Source of the DNA: Lachnospiraceae bacterium UBA1755
Lineage (GTDB): Bacteria; Bacillota; Clostridia; Lachnospirales; Lachnospiraceae
Assembly: GCA_002314805.1 (NCBI GenBank)
Contig: DCHJ01000008.1
Location: 1 to 35,647, forward strand
Direction: 5' to 3'
Length of the DNA: 35,647 nucleotides
The position numbers and the translations under genes were made by a program. The notes beneath the pieces were generated by a model that had not been told where the DNA came from, ran no database searches, and saw nothing but the letters and a program-made list of their open reading frames with translations. Numbering within the stretch: position 1 is the first letter of the stretch; each line of letters opens with the position of its first letter. This document shows positions 4,725-12,102 of this stretch, in pieces.

Positions 4725-7629
4725 CGATCTTTCTAAAGAGCTGGGGGTTGCAAACAAGGAGCTGGTTGCATTTCTCAACGAACGCGGAGCACAATTGAAG
4801 AGTCACATGAGCAGTGTGACGGAGGAACAGGCAGCGCTTGTACGCAGGACATTCGGCGCTCCCCAGGCAGAGCCTGAGAAGCCGAAAAAGGTAGATAAGC
4901 CTGTGAGCAGAAAGGAAGAAAAGGAAAAGGAGAAGGCTGCACGTGCAGAAGAAGCCGAGAGAGCTGAGCAGGCTCTGAAGGCTGCCCGGGCAGAACGTTT
5001 CCAGAAGGAAAAGGCGAAGGAGGAGACAAGTGACGACGGCGAGCCAAAAAAGAAGAAGCTCACCGCTGTTTTCAGACCGCAGAATTCGCAGCAGCCCAGA
5101 AAGATACGTCAGAAGGTGGATCCGGCCCAGACTGGCAGAGTGATCACCGTGGCAAAGAAAGAAGACAAACCGGAACCGGTACAGGAACCGGAACCGGCAC
5201 CGACCCCGGTACAGGTAAAGCAAGAGACTGCACCTGCTCCTGCAGTCAGGGAAGAACCTGTTCAGACACCGGCAGCCGAAGCTCCGAAGCCTCAGGTGCA
5301 GGAACCGGTAAAGGAAATTAAGAAAGCTCCGCTCGTGGAAGGCCGTGACAAGATCACAACCTTTGGGAATGTGTTTGCCAATATGCCTCCGAAGAAAGAA
5401 AAAGCTCCCTCTCAGAACAATAATAACCGTGACAGGAACAATAATGCCGGCAGCCGCGACGGCAGATACAGCCGCGATGGCCGCGATAACCGTGACAGCC
5501 GTGATAATCGCGATAACCGAGACAGGAGACCGGGTCAGAATCAGGGTCGTTTCAACAGCCAGAACAGCAGCCAGAACAACGGTCAGAACAGGGATGGTCA
5601 GCAGCAGGAGCGCAAGCCTGTAAGATTTGAAAACAGGAATAACCAGAAGCCTGTACAGCCACGCCCCGGTCAGGGCAATACCGGTGCGACTGCGGGTGCA
5701 TTCGGAAGCAATACCAAGAAGCCTGCAAATCAGAAGCAGGGCAGGAATAACTATAAGGATAAAAACGATAAGAGACACCGTACAGAGGACGGGCCGGTAA
5801 ATAAGAACGGCAAGGTTTCAAAGCATCCGTTTATCAAGCCGGAGACTGTTGTCAAGGAACAGGTGGACGAGGATATCAAGGAGATCGTGATCCCCGAGAC
5901 TATCAATATCAAGGATCTTGCCGGCAAGCTCAAGCTGCAGCCTGCAGTTATCGTAAAGAAGCTTTTCCTGCAGGGACAGATCGTTAATGTCAACACCGAG
6001 CTTCCGTTTGAGAAGGCTGAGGAGATCGCCCTTGAGTACGATGTGATCTGTACTCAGGAGGAGAAGGTGGATGTGATCGCGGAGCTTCTCAAAGAGAACG
6101 AGGAGAATGAGGAAGACATGATCACCAGACCGCCTGTAGTCTGTGTAATGGGTCATGTTGACCACGGCAAGACCTCGCTTCTTGACAAGGTGCGTGCTAC
6201 CAACGTGACCAGCAGGGAGGCCGGAGGCATCACTCAGGCTATCGGTGCATATCAGGTTAAGATCAATGACAGGCTCATCACCTTCCTTGATACACCGGGA
6301 CATGAGGCCTTTACTGCAATGCGTATGCGCGGTGCTCAGTCGACTGATATCGCTGTACTGGTAGTTGCCGCAGATGACGGTGTAATGCCGCAGACAGTTG
6401 AGGCTATCAACCATGCAAAGGCAGCCGGAGTAGATATCGTAGTGGCAGTAAATAAGATCGATAAGCCTGCTGCCAATATCGACAGAGTTAAGCAGGAGCT
6501 CTCAGAGTATGAGCTTATACCGGAGGATTGGGGCGGTACAACAGCATTCTGTCCTGTGTCTGCAAAGACAGGAGAGGGTATAGAGGATCTGCTTGAGATG
6601 ATAATCCTCACAGCAGATGTTAAGGAGCTCAAGGCTAATCCCAACAGACTTGCAAGAGGTCTTGTCATCGAGGCCGAGCTTGACAAGGGACGCGGTCCGG
6701 TAGCTACGGTCCTTGTTCAGAAGGGTACGCTTCACGTGGGAGATTTTGTTGCGGCAGGTTCTTGCTCAGGCAAGGTGCGTGCAATGATCAATGATAAAGG
6801 ACAGCGGGTCAAGGTGGCAGCACCATCCACTCCTGTTGAGATACTGGGACTTTCGGCTGCTCCCAACGCGGGAGAAGTATTTGTGGCCTGCGAGAGCGAT
6901 AAGGAAGCAAAGGACTTTGCAGCTACCTTCGTAACAGAGAGCAAGAAGCAGCTGATTGAAGAGACCAAGTCCAAGATGAGTCTTGATGATCTCTTCAGCC
7001 AGATTCAGGCAGGCAATATCAAGGAGCTTCCGATCATCGTCAAGGCAGATGTGCAGGGCTCGGTTGAGGCAGTAAGACAGTCTCTCCTCAAGCTTTCCAA
7101 TGACGAGGTTCAGATCAAGGTCATCCATGGCGGTGTAGGTGCCATCAATGAAAGCGATGTTTCTCTTGCGGCCGCAAGCAATACCATCATCATCGGCTTC
7201 AATGTCGGCATCGATCCCAATGCCAAGCCGACAGCCGAGCGTGAGAAGGTGGATATCAGGCTTTACGATGTTATCTATAATGCAATAGAAGATATAGAGC
7301 ACGCAATGAAGGGTATGCTTGCTCCTGTATACGTAGAGAAGATCATCGGACATGCAGAGATCCGTCAGGTATTCAAGGCTTCAGGCGTCGGATCAATTGC
7401 CGGTTCATATGTACTCGACGGAGTGTTCCAGAGAGGCTGCAAGGCCAGGATCACAAGAGACGGTGATCAGATATTCGAAGGAAATGTGGCATCCCTTAAG
7501 AGATTCAAGGATGATGTCAAGGAAGTTAAGACCGGTTACGAGTGCGGTCTTGTATTCGACGGCTTCAATGATATTCGCGAAGGCGATCTGATTGAAGGCT
7601 ATATCATGGTAGAGGTACCAAGAGAATAA
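4714..7629 (+). CDS. infB: translation initiation factor IF-2
   Basis: IF-2 is the GTPase that places fMet-tRNA on the 30S subunit. The 971-aa protein begins with the small IF2N domain (residues 1 to ~45, RVNDLSKELGV). A very long disordered linker (~50-380) goes from Glu/Lys/Ala-rich through Pro-rich to Arg/Asp/Asn/Gln-rich with RDNRDSRDN-type repeats. A second IF2N-like domain (~385-440) precedes the G domain. G-domain motifs are GHVDHGKT (480-487), DTPGH (526-530) and NKID (580-583), followed by domains II to IV. TTG 4714 is the start, with GGAGGGGA just upstream and in frame with the conserved RVNDLSKELG. The stop overlaps the rbfA start (TAATG). Confidence 0.98.
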   Translation: MRVNDLSKELGVANKELVAFLNERGAQLKSHMSSVTEEQAALVRRTFGAPQAEPEKPKKVDKPVSRKEEKEKEKAARAEEAERAEQALKAARAERFQKEKAKEETSDDGEPKKKKLTAVFRPQNSQQPRKIRQKVDPAQTGRVITVAKKEDKPEPVQEPEPAPTPVQVKQETAPAPAVREEPVQTPAAEAPKPQVQEPVKEIKKAPLVEGRDKITTFGNVFANMPPKKEKAPSQNNNNRDRNNNAGSRDGRYSRDGRDNRDSRDNRDNRDRRPGQNQGRFNSQNSSQNNGQNRDGQQQERKPVRFENRNNQKPVQPRPGQGNTGATAGAFGSNTKKPANQKQGRNNYKDKNDKRHRTEDGPVNKNGKVSKHPFIKPETVVKEQVDEDIKEIVIPETINIKDLAGKLKLQPAVIVKKLFLQGQIVNVNTELPFEKAEEIALEYDVICTQEEKVDVIAELLKENEENEEDMITRPPVVCVMGHVDHGKTSLLDKVRATNVTSREAGGITQAIGAYQVKINDRLITFLDTPGHEAFTAMRMRGAQSTDIAVLVVAADDGVMPQTVEAINHAKAAGVDIVVAVNKIDKPAANIDRVKQELSEYELIPEDWGGTTAFCPVSAKTGEGIEDLLEMIILTADVKELKANPNRLARGLVIEAELDKGRGPVATVLVQKGTLHVGDFVAAGSCSGKVRAMINDKGQRVKVAAPSTPVEILGLSAAPNAGEVFVACESDKEAKDFAATFVTESKKQLIEETKSKMSLDDLFSQIQAGNIKELPIIVKADVQGSVEAVRQSLLKLSNDEVQIKVIHGGVGAINESDVSLAAASNTIIIGFNVGIDPNAKPTAEREKVDIRLYDVIYNAIEDIEHAMKGMLAPVYVEKIIGHAEIRQVFKASGVGSIAGSYVLDGVFQRGCKARITRDGDQIFEGNVASLKRFKDDVKEVKTGYECGLVFDGFNDIREGDLIEGYIMVEVPRE

Positions 7630-8024
7630 TGCGTAAAGGAAGTATTAAAAATACAAGGATCAATTCCGAGGTTCAGAAAGAGCTCTCACTCATAATCGGA
7701 GAGCTCAAGGATCCGAGGATCGATCCGATGTCTACGGTAACCGAGGTCAATGTTACAGCTGATCTCAAGTACTGCACGGCATATATCAGTGTCCTCGGAG
7801 ATGAGGAGCATGGAAAGGAGACCATTGCCGGTCTCACCAGTGCCATGGGATTTATCAGACGCGAGCTTGCAGCGAGAGTCAATCTGCGCAATACACCGGA
7901 GCTTAGATTTGTGCTGGATAAATCTCTTGAATATGGTATACACATGTCCAGACTGATAGATGAAGTGATTGCCAGAGATAACGGGATGCATGTCCCGGAT
8001 AACGGAAATGAGCAGACTGACTGA
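7629..8024 (+). CDS. rbfA: ribosome-binding factor A
   Basis: RbfA assists 16S rRNA 5'-end maturation in 30S precursors. The 131-aa protein shows the family pattern R(I/V)xxEVQKELSLIIGELKDPRI, VTEVNVTADLKYCTAYISVLGDEE, and FIRRELAARVNLRNTPELRFVLDKS. Length is typical, with a short polar tail. The ATG at 7629 overlaps the infB stop by one base, indicating translational coupling. The next gene, nrnA, starts inside its last 17 nt. Confidence 0.97.
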   Translation: MRKGSIKNTRINSEVQKELSLIIGELKDPRIDPMSTVTEVNVTADLKYCTAYISVLGDEEHGKETIAGLTSAMGFIRRELAARVNLRNTPELRFVLDKSLEYGIHMSRLIDEVIARDNGMHVPDNGNEQTD

Positions 8025-8961
8025 TTTGATCGAGGACGCTGAGAGCATAGCTGTCATCGGCCATATAAGACCGGACGGTGATGATCTCGGATCGTGCCTG
8101 GGCCTGTACAATTACATAAAGGAAAACTATCCCCATGTGACCAGACTCCGTGTCTTTCTGGAAAAGGCGGCACCGAAGTTTGATTTCCTTAAGGGGATGG
8201 ATGAGGTATCCCACAAGATAGGTAATGATGATAAGGATTACGATCTGGTGGCATGCCTTGATTGCGCTACAAAGGACCGGCTCGGGGAATTTGACATCAT
8301 ACTCGATGGCGCAAAGCACAGCATATGTGTGGATCATCATAAGACAAACCCGTGTTATTGCGAGTTTAATGACGTAAGACCGGATGCAAGCTCTACCAGT
8401 GAGGTGATATACGAGCTGCTGGAGGATGACAGGATCAGTCTTGATACTGCTACCTGCCTTTACACAGGGATAGCGCATGATACGGGGATATTCCAGTATT
8501 CCGCAACCTCACAGCGTACCATGGAGATCGGCGGCAGGCTCCTGCGCAAGGGTATCAGTGCCGAAGAGATCATAAGCAACAGCTATTACCAGAAGAGTTA
8601 TGACCAGATAAGGGCCTGGGGCTATGCGTATGAAAAGGCAGTGCTCTGTGAACGCGGCAGGTGCATATATACAATCATGACATGGAAGGATATGAAGAAG
8701 TTCGGCATCACCAGCATGGATCTGGACGGAGTGTCCAGTGAACTGAGAAATGTGAGCGGAGTATTATTTTCCATGCTGCTGTATCAGGACGGCAGTAACG
8801 AATTCAAGGCAAGTATGAGAAGCACGGGCAATGTGGACTGCTCGGCGGTTGCGGTAAAGCATGACGGAGGCGGACATGCACATGCTTCGGGATGTACCTG
8901 TCAGGGGGATCCTGAGGAGATCGCGGCAATGATTCTGAGTGAAATAAGAGAACAGCTCTGA
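8008..8961 (+). CDS. nrnA: DHH-family oligoribonuclease/phosphatase (NrnA-like)
   Basis: DHH/DHHA1 phosphoesterases of this class degrade short RNA (nanoRNA) and, in Bacillus, also pAp. Visible motifs are AVIGHIRPDGDDLGS (motif I), CLDCATKDRL (motif II), VDHHKTNP (the DHH motif), and the C-terminal DHHA1 signature KHDGGGHAHASGC. The chosen start, ATG 8008, gives 317 aa, close to the family length, and overlaps rbfA by 17 nt. In-frame TTG 7969 and ATG 7990 are possible alternatives but only add unconserved residues. The position between rbfA and truB is the usual Firmicutes order. Its TGA overlaps the truB ATG. Confidence 0.92.
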   Translation: MSRLTDLIEDAESIAVIGHIRPDGDDLGSCLGLYNYIKENYPHVTRLRVFLEKAAPKFDFLKGMDEVSHKIGNDDKDYDLVACLDCATKDRLGEFDIILDGAKHSICVDHHKTNPCYCEFNDVRPDASSTSEVIYELLEDDRISLDTATCLYTGIAHDTGIFQYSATSQRTMEIGGRLLRKGISAEEIISNSYYQKSYDQIRAWGYAYEKAVLCERGRCIYTIMTWKDMKKFGITSMDLDGVSSELRNVSGVLFSMLLYQDGSNEFKASMRSTGNVDCSAVAVKHDGGGHAHASGCTCQGDPEEIAAMILSEIREQL

Positions 8962-9662
8962 TGGAAGAACCAAGGATATATAACGGAGTTATTAATATCA
9001 ATAAAGAAGCAGGCTTTACCAGCATGGATGTGGTTGCCAGGATGCGCGGTATCCTGAGGATGAAGAAGATAGGACATACCGGTACTCTGGATCCGGAGGC
9101 AACCGGTGTGCTCCCGGTATGCGTGGGACGGGGTACCAAGCTCGTGGAGAAGTTCATGGCTGATGATAAGGTCTATCGTGCGGTCATGCTCCTGGGGGTC
9201 ACTACGGATTCTCAGGATATGACAGGTAAGGTGCTGACAGAAAGCGCTGTGCAATGCGCACCCGCAGACATCCTTTCTGCAATAGGAAGTTTTGTCGGAG
9301 GCTATGATCAGCTTCCGCCCATGTATTCTGCCAAAAAGGTCAACGGAAAGAAGCTTGTCGACCTTGCCAGAAAGGGTATTGAGGTTGAACGTCAGCCGAG
9401 ATTTGTCAATATCATGTCTATCAACGTGGAGGCGGTGGACATCCCTCGCGTGACCATGACGGTCACATGCTCCAAGGGTACATATATACGTACTCTCTGT
9501 CATGATATCGGGCAGAAGCTGGGATGCGGGGCCGCAATGGAAAGCCTTGTAAGGACCAGGGTCGGACGTTTTAAGCTGGAGGATGCCGTGACCCTTGGTG
9601 AGCTGGAAAAATTAAGAGATGAAGAAAGGCTTGAAGAGGTTGTAATTGACATTCAAGTTTAG
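8961..9662 (+). CDS. truB: tRNA pseudouridine-55 synthase TruB, catalytic domain only
   Basis: TruB makes pseudouridine-55 in the T-loop of tRNAs. The catalytic core is intact: GVININKEAGFTSMDVV, GHTGTLDPEATGVLPV with the catalytic Asp at 44, YDQLPPMYSAKKVNGKKL, and CSKGTYIRTLCHDIG. The protein stops at 233 aa, shortly after TRVGRFKLEDAVTLGEL, where family members continue for another ~70-80 residues with the C-terminal PUA-like domain. Only ~57 nt separate the stop from fusA, so no detached remnant can be present. ribF, which often follows truB, is absent. A terminator directly downstream closes the operon. Confidence 0.93.
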   Translation: MEEPRIYNGVININKEAGFTSMDVVARMRGILRMKKIGHTGTLDPEATGVLPVCVGRGTKLVEKFMADDKVYRAVMLLGVTTDSQDMTGKVLTESAVQCAPADILSAIGSFVGGYDQLPPMYSAKKVNGKKLVDLARKGIEVERQPRFVNIMSINVEAVDIPRVTMTVTCSKGTYIRTLCHDIGQKLGCGAAMESLVRTRVGRFKLEDAVTLGELEKLRDEERLEEVVIDIQV

Positions 9663-9668
9663 TAAAAT

Positions 9669-9686
9669 AGCGCCAAAGGCGTTTTT
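9669..9686 (+). terminator. intrinsic terminator after truB
   Basis: AGCGCC (9669-9674), loop AAA and GGCGTT (9678-9683, one G-U pair) are followed by a run of T. A TATAAT at 9686-9691 begins on the last T of the run and could be the -10 of the downstream EF-G-like gene, but no convincing -35 lies 16-18 nt upstream. Confidence 0.6.
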
Positions 9687-9719
9687 ATAATAATAAAACA
9701 GACAGAAGGAGTTATCGTT

Positions 9720-11822
9720 ATGAAAGTTTATAACACAGATCAAATCAGAAACGTTGTACTGCTTGGACACGGAGGTGCAGGTAAGACGACAATAGCAGAG
9801 GCTATGGCACATGTTACCGGCGCTGTTTCCAAGATGGGAAAGACAACGGACGGTAACACTATTTCTGACTTTGACAAGGAAGAGGTTAAGCGTGGCTTTT
9901 CTATTGCGACATCAGTGATCCCGCTGGAGTATACAGCCAAGACAGGTCCCGTTAAGATCAATATCCTTGATACACCCGGATTCTTTGATTTCGTAGGTGA
10001 GACAGAGGAGGCTGCTACAGCAGCAGACGCAGCAATCATCGTTGTTGACTGCAAGGCAGGTGTGCAGGTAGGTGTTGAGAGGGCATGGGATCTCTGCAAT
10101 GATTTCAATCTTCCGAGGATGTTCTTCGTAACAGGCTGTGATGCTGATTCGGCAGATTATGAGACAGCACTGGAGGCTCTGGAGAATAAGTTCGGTCAGA
10201 AGGTTGCTCCTTTCCAGACCGCTATCAAGAACGGCGACAAGCTGATCGGTTTCTGCAACGTTGTTTCAATGGAAGGCGCTAAGTTTGAGGGTACAGATGC
10301 CAAGAAGTGTGAGATCCCTGCAGATGCACAGGATGCACTTGATATGGCACGCGAGAGACTTATGGAGTCTGTAGCCGAGACATCTGAGGAGCTTATGGAG
10401 AAGTACTTCGGCGGAGAGGAGATCTCAGCTGATGAGGTTGCTGCCGCTGTTAAGGAAGGCATCCTTGCGTGTGATATGGCTCCTGTATTCCTCGGAGCAG
10501 GCATCAGCGCTCAGGGTATCAAGCCGCTCCTTCAGGCTATCGTTACATACTGCCCGACACCGGATGCAAATCCTGTAACGGGAAAGAAGGTTCCGTCGGG
10601 TGAGGAATTCATCGCAAAGTTTGATGCTTCGGGAGATTTCTCAGGACAGGTATTCAAGACGATCGTTGACCCGTTCATCGGTAAGTACACACTCGTAAAG
10701 GTATATAACGGCACACTTAAGGGCGATTCCAACTTCTTCAATGTGACAAGGGATACAGAGGAGAAGACAGGTAAGCTTTATGTGCTCCGCGGTAAGGAAG
10801 CAATGGAGGTTCCGGAGATCAAGGCCGGCGACATCGGTGCTATGGCCAAGCTGAGCGTCACACGTACAGGCGATTCACTTGCGATCAAGTCCTGCCAGAT
10901 CGAGTATCCTGAGCTTAAGCTTTCCAAGCCGTATACCTATATGGCATATGCTTCAGTCAATAAGGGCGAAGAGGATAAGATCGCTACAGGTATCGCTAAG
11001 CTTATGGATGAGGATCCTACCATCAAGTCAGTAGTTGATGCCGGCACAAAGCAGTCACTTATCTATGCTATCGGTGACCAGCAGCTTGATATCATCAAGT
11101 CAAAGCTCAAGGAAAGATATAAGGTTGAAGTGGATCTTTCCAAGCCTAAGTTCGCTTTCCGTGAGACCATCAGGAAGTCAGTTGACGCTCCCGGACGTTA
11201 TAAGAAGCAGTCTGGCGGACACGGACAGTTCGGTGATGTTAAGATGAGATTTGAGCCGTCAGGCGAGCCTGAGACACCGTATATCTTCGCCGAGGAGGTA
11301 TTCGGCGGTTCAGTTCCCAAGAACTTCTTCCCCGCAGTTGAGAAGGGTATCGCAGAGTCCTGCGAAAAGGGACCTCTTGCAGCTTATCCTGTAGTTGGTG
11401 TTAAGGCAGTTCTTTACGACGGATCATACCATCCGGTAGATTCTTCGGAAATGGCATTCAAGAAGGCTGCTTCAATGGCATTCAAGAAGGGCTTTATGGA
11501 TGCAGGCCCTGTACTCCTTGAGCCGATCGCAAAGCTTGATGTTACTGTTCCGGACAGCTTCACAGGTGACGTAATGGGCGACCTCAACAAGAGGCGCGGA
11601 CGTGTACTCGGTATGGAGCACAATGCAGCAGGCAAGCAGGTCATCTCAGCAGAGGTTCCTATGAGCGAGCTTTACGGATACAATACGGATCTCCGCTCAA
11701 TGACAGGTGGTATCGGCAAGTACGAGTATCATTTCGATCATTACGAGCAGGCTCCTTCAGACGTACAGGCTAAGGAAGTTGCAGAGAGAGCAGCGCTTCT
11801 TGCAGGCGGCGACGACGACTGA
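9720..11822 (+). CDS. fusA: EF-G-like translational GTPase paralogue (EF-G2 type) with altered G4 motif
   Basis: The 700-aa protein has all five EF-G domains. It carries GHGGAGKT (16-23) where canonical EF-G has AHIDAGKT, and DTPGFFDFVGE (84 on) where canonical EF-G has DTPGHVDF. Domain II includes KVYNGTLKGDS. Domain IV includes SGGHGQFGDV (498 on) and GGSVPKNFFPAVEKG. GHGG and DTPGxxDFVGE point to the EF-G2 branch, not the housekeeping factor. The usual NKxD guanine-specificity motif is replaced by TGCD (138-141), within FFVTGCDADSADY. The His of DTPGH is Phe88. These changes suggest altered nucleotide use, which is inference. The gene has its own AAGGAG site (9706-9711) and is bounded by terminators on both sides, so it is monocistronic. 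The symbol is used only at family level. Confidence 0.85.
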   Translation: MKVYNTDQIRNVVLLGHGGAGKTTIAEAMAHVTGAVSKMGKTTDGNTISDFDKEEVKRGFSIATSVIPLEYTAKTGPVKINILDTPGFFDFVGETEEAATAADAAIIVVDCKAGVQVGVERAWDLCNDFNLPRMFFVTGCDADSADYETALEALENKFGQKVAPFQTAIKNGDKLIGFCNVVSMEGAKFEGTDAKKCEIPADAQDALDMARERLMESVAETSEELMEKYFGGEEISADEVAAAVKEGILACDMAPVFLGAGISAQGIKPLLQAIVTYCPTPDANPVTGKKVPSGEEFIAKFDASGDFSGQVFKTIVDPFIGKYTLVKVYNGTLKGDSNFFNVTRDTEEKTGKLYVLRGKEAMEVPEIKAGDIGAMAKLSVTRTGDSLAIKSCQIEYPELKLSKPYTYMAYASVNKGEEDKIATGIAKLMDEDPTIKSVVDAGTKQSLIYAIGDQQLDIIKSKLKERYKVEVDLSKPKFAFRETIRKSVDAPGRYKKQSGGHGQFGDVKMRFEPSGEPETPYIFAEEVFGGSVPKNFFPAVEKGIAESCEKGPLAAYPVVGVKAVLYDGSYHPVDSSEMAFKKAASMAFKKGFMDAGPVLLEPIAKLDVTVPDSFTGDVMGDLNKRRGRVLGMEHNAAGKQVISAEVPMSELYGYNTDLRSMTGGIGKYEYHFDHYEQAPSDVQAKEVAERAALLAGGDDD

Positions 11823-11840
11823 TAATAAAACAATATCGGT

Positions 11841-11889
11841 ATGCTGCTTTTGCGGCATAACATAATAGTATCTGTGTTTTCGCAGATAC
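11841..11889 (+). other. two small hairpins downstream of the EF-G-like gene
   Basis: ATGCTGC/GCGGCAT (11841-11858, TTTT loop, one G-U pair) and GTATCTG/CAGATAC (11868-11874 with 11883-11889) lie between the stop and the large terminator hairpin. CAGATAC recurs at 11892-11898 inside the arm of the next hairpin, so the second structure could re-pair with it. Neither has its own T-run. Confidence 0.45.
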
Positions 11890-11942
11890 ATCAGATACGA
11901 AAAAGACAAAGTCCCGGTGGCTTTGTCTTTTTCGTGTCTGAT
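11890..11942 (+). terminator. 22-bp hairpin, probable bidirectional terminator
   Basis: Arms 11890-11911 and 11921-11942 pair over 22 bp with a single G-U, around a 9-nt loop. The inner part, AGACAAAG/CTTTGTCT, is followed by TTTTT and preceded by AAAAA. The A and T tracts pair with each other, the usual layout of a bidirectional intrinsic terminator. The 3' edge runs into a perfect palindrome, CTGATATCAG (11938-11947). Confidence 0.75.
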
Positions 11943-11982
11943 ATCAGCTGATGGCTTGAGGAAAACGCATCGTAATTCTTTG

Positions 11983-12009
11983 CGACGGGCTTTTCAGCCC
12001 GTCGTTTTT
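11983..12009 (+). terminator. second terminator before leuS, overlapping the leuS promoter
   Basis: CGACGGGC (11983-11990) and GCCCGTCG (11997-12004) form a perfect 8-bp GC-rich stem with loop TTTTCA, followed by TTTTT. It backs up the larger hairpin ~40 nt upstream. Its loop is also the best -35 candidate for leuS. Confidence 0.8.
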
Positions 12010-12019
12010 ATTGTATAAT
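11991..12019 (+). promoter_or_regulatory. leuS promoter embedded in the terminator
   Basis: TTTTCA (11991-11996, 4 of 6 consensus matches) and TATAAT (12014-12019) are 17 nt apart. The spacer consists of the terminator's 3' arm and T-run. Confidence 0.65.
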
Positions 12020-12034
12020 TTACTTTCGGATTAT

Positions 12035-12058
12035 CAGGTCTTTTAGCGGAAAGACCTG
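12035..12058 (+). promoter_or_regulatory. hairpin in the leuS 5' leader
   Basis: CAGGTCTTT (12035-12043) and AAAGACCTG (12050-12058) form a perfect 9-bp stem with a 6-nt loop in the ~80-nt untranslated leader. There is no T-run, and the leader is too short for a T-box, whose conserved AGGGTGGNACCGCG-type sequence is not present. It may stabilise the mRNA or regulate leuS; this is inference. Confidence 0.4.
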
Positions 12059-12102
12059 GTTAGTGTGTTGCGTAAATTTTTTGTAAAGGACAGGTTTTAG
12101 TT

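Noticed and set aside
4681..5778. Long open frame on the minus strand opposite infB (365 codons)
   Set aside because: It is a mirror of the biased codon use in the repetitive IF-2 linker. The predicted product is Leu/Arg/Cys-rich low-complexity sequence and it lies wholly over a certain gene.
11943..12102. T-box riboswitch before leuS
   Set aside because: The leader is only ~80 nt and lacks the conserved T-box sequence and the specifier stem.
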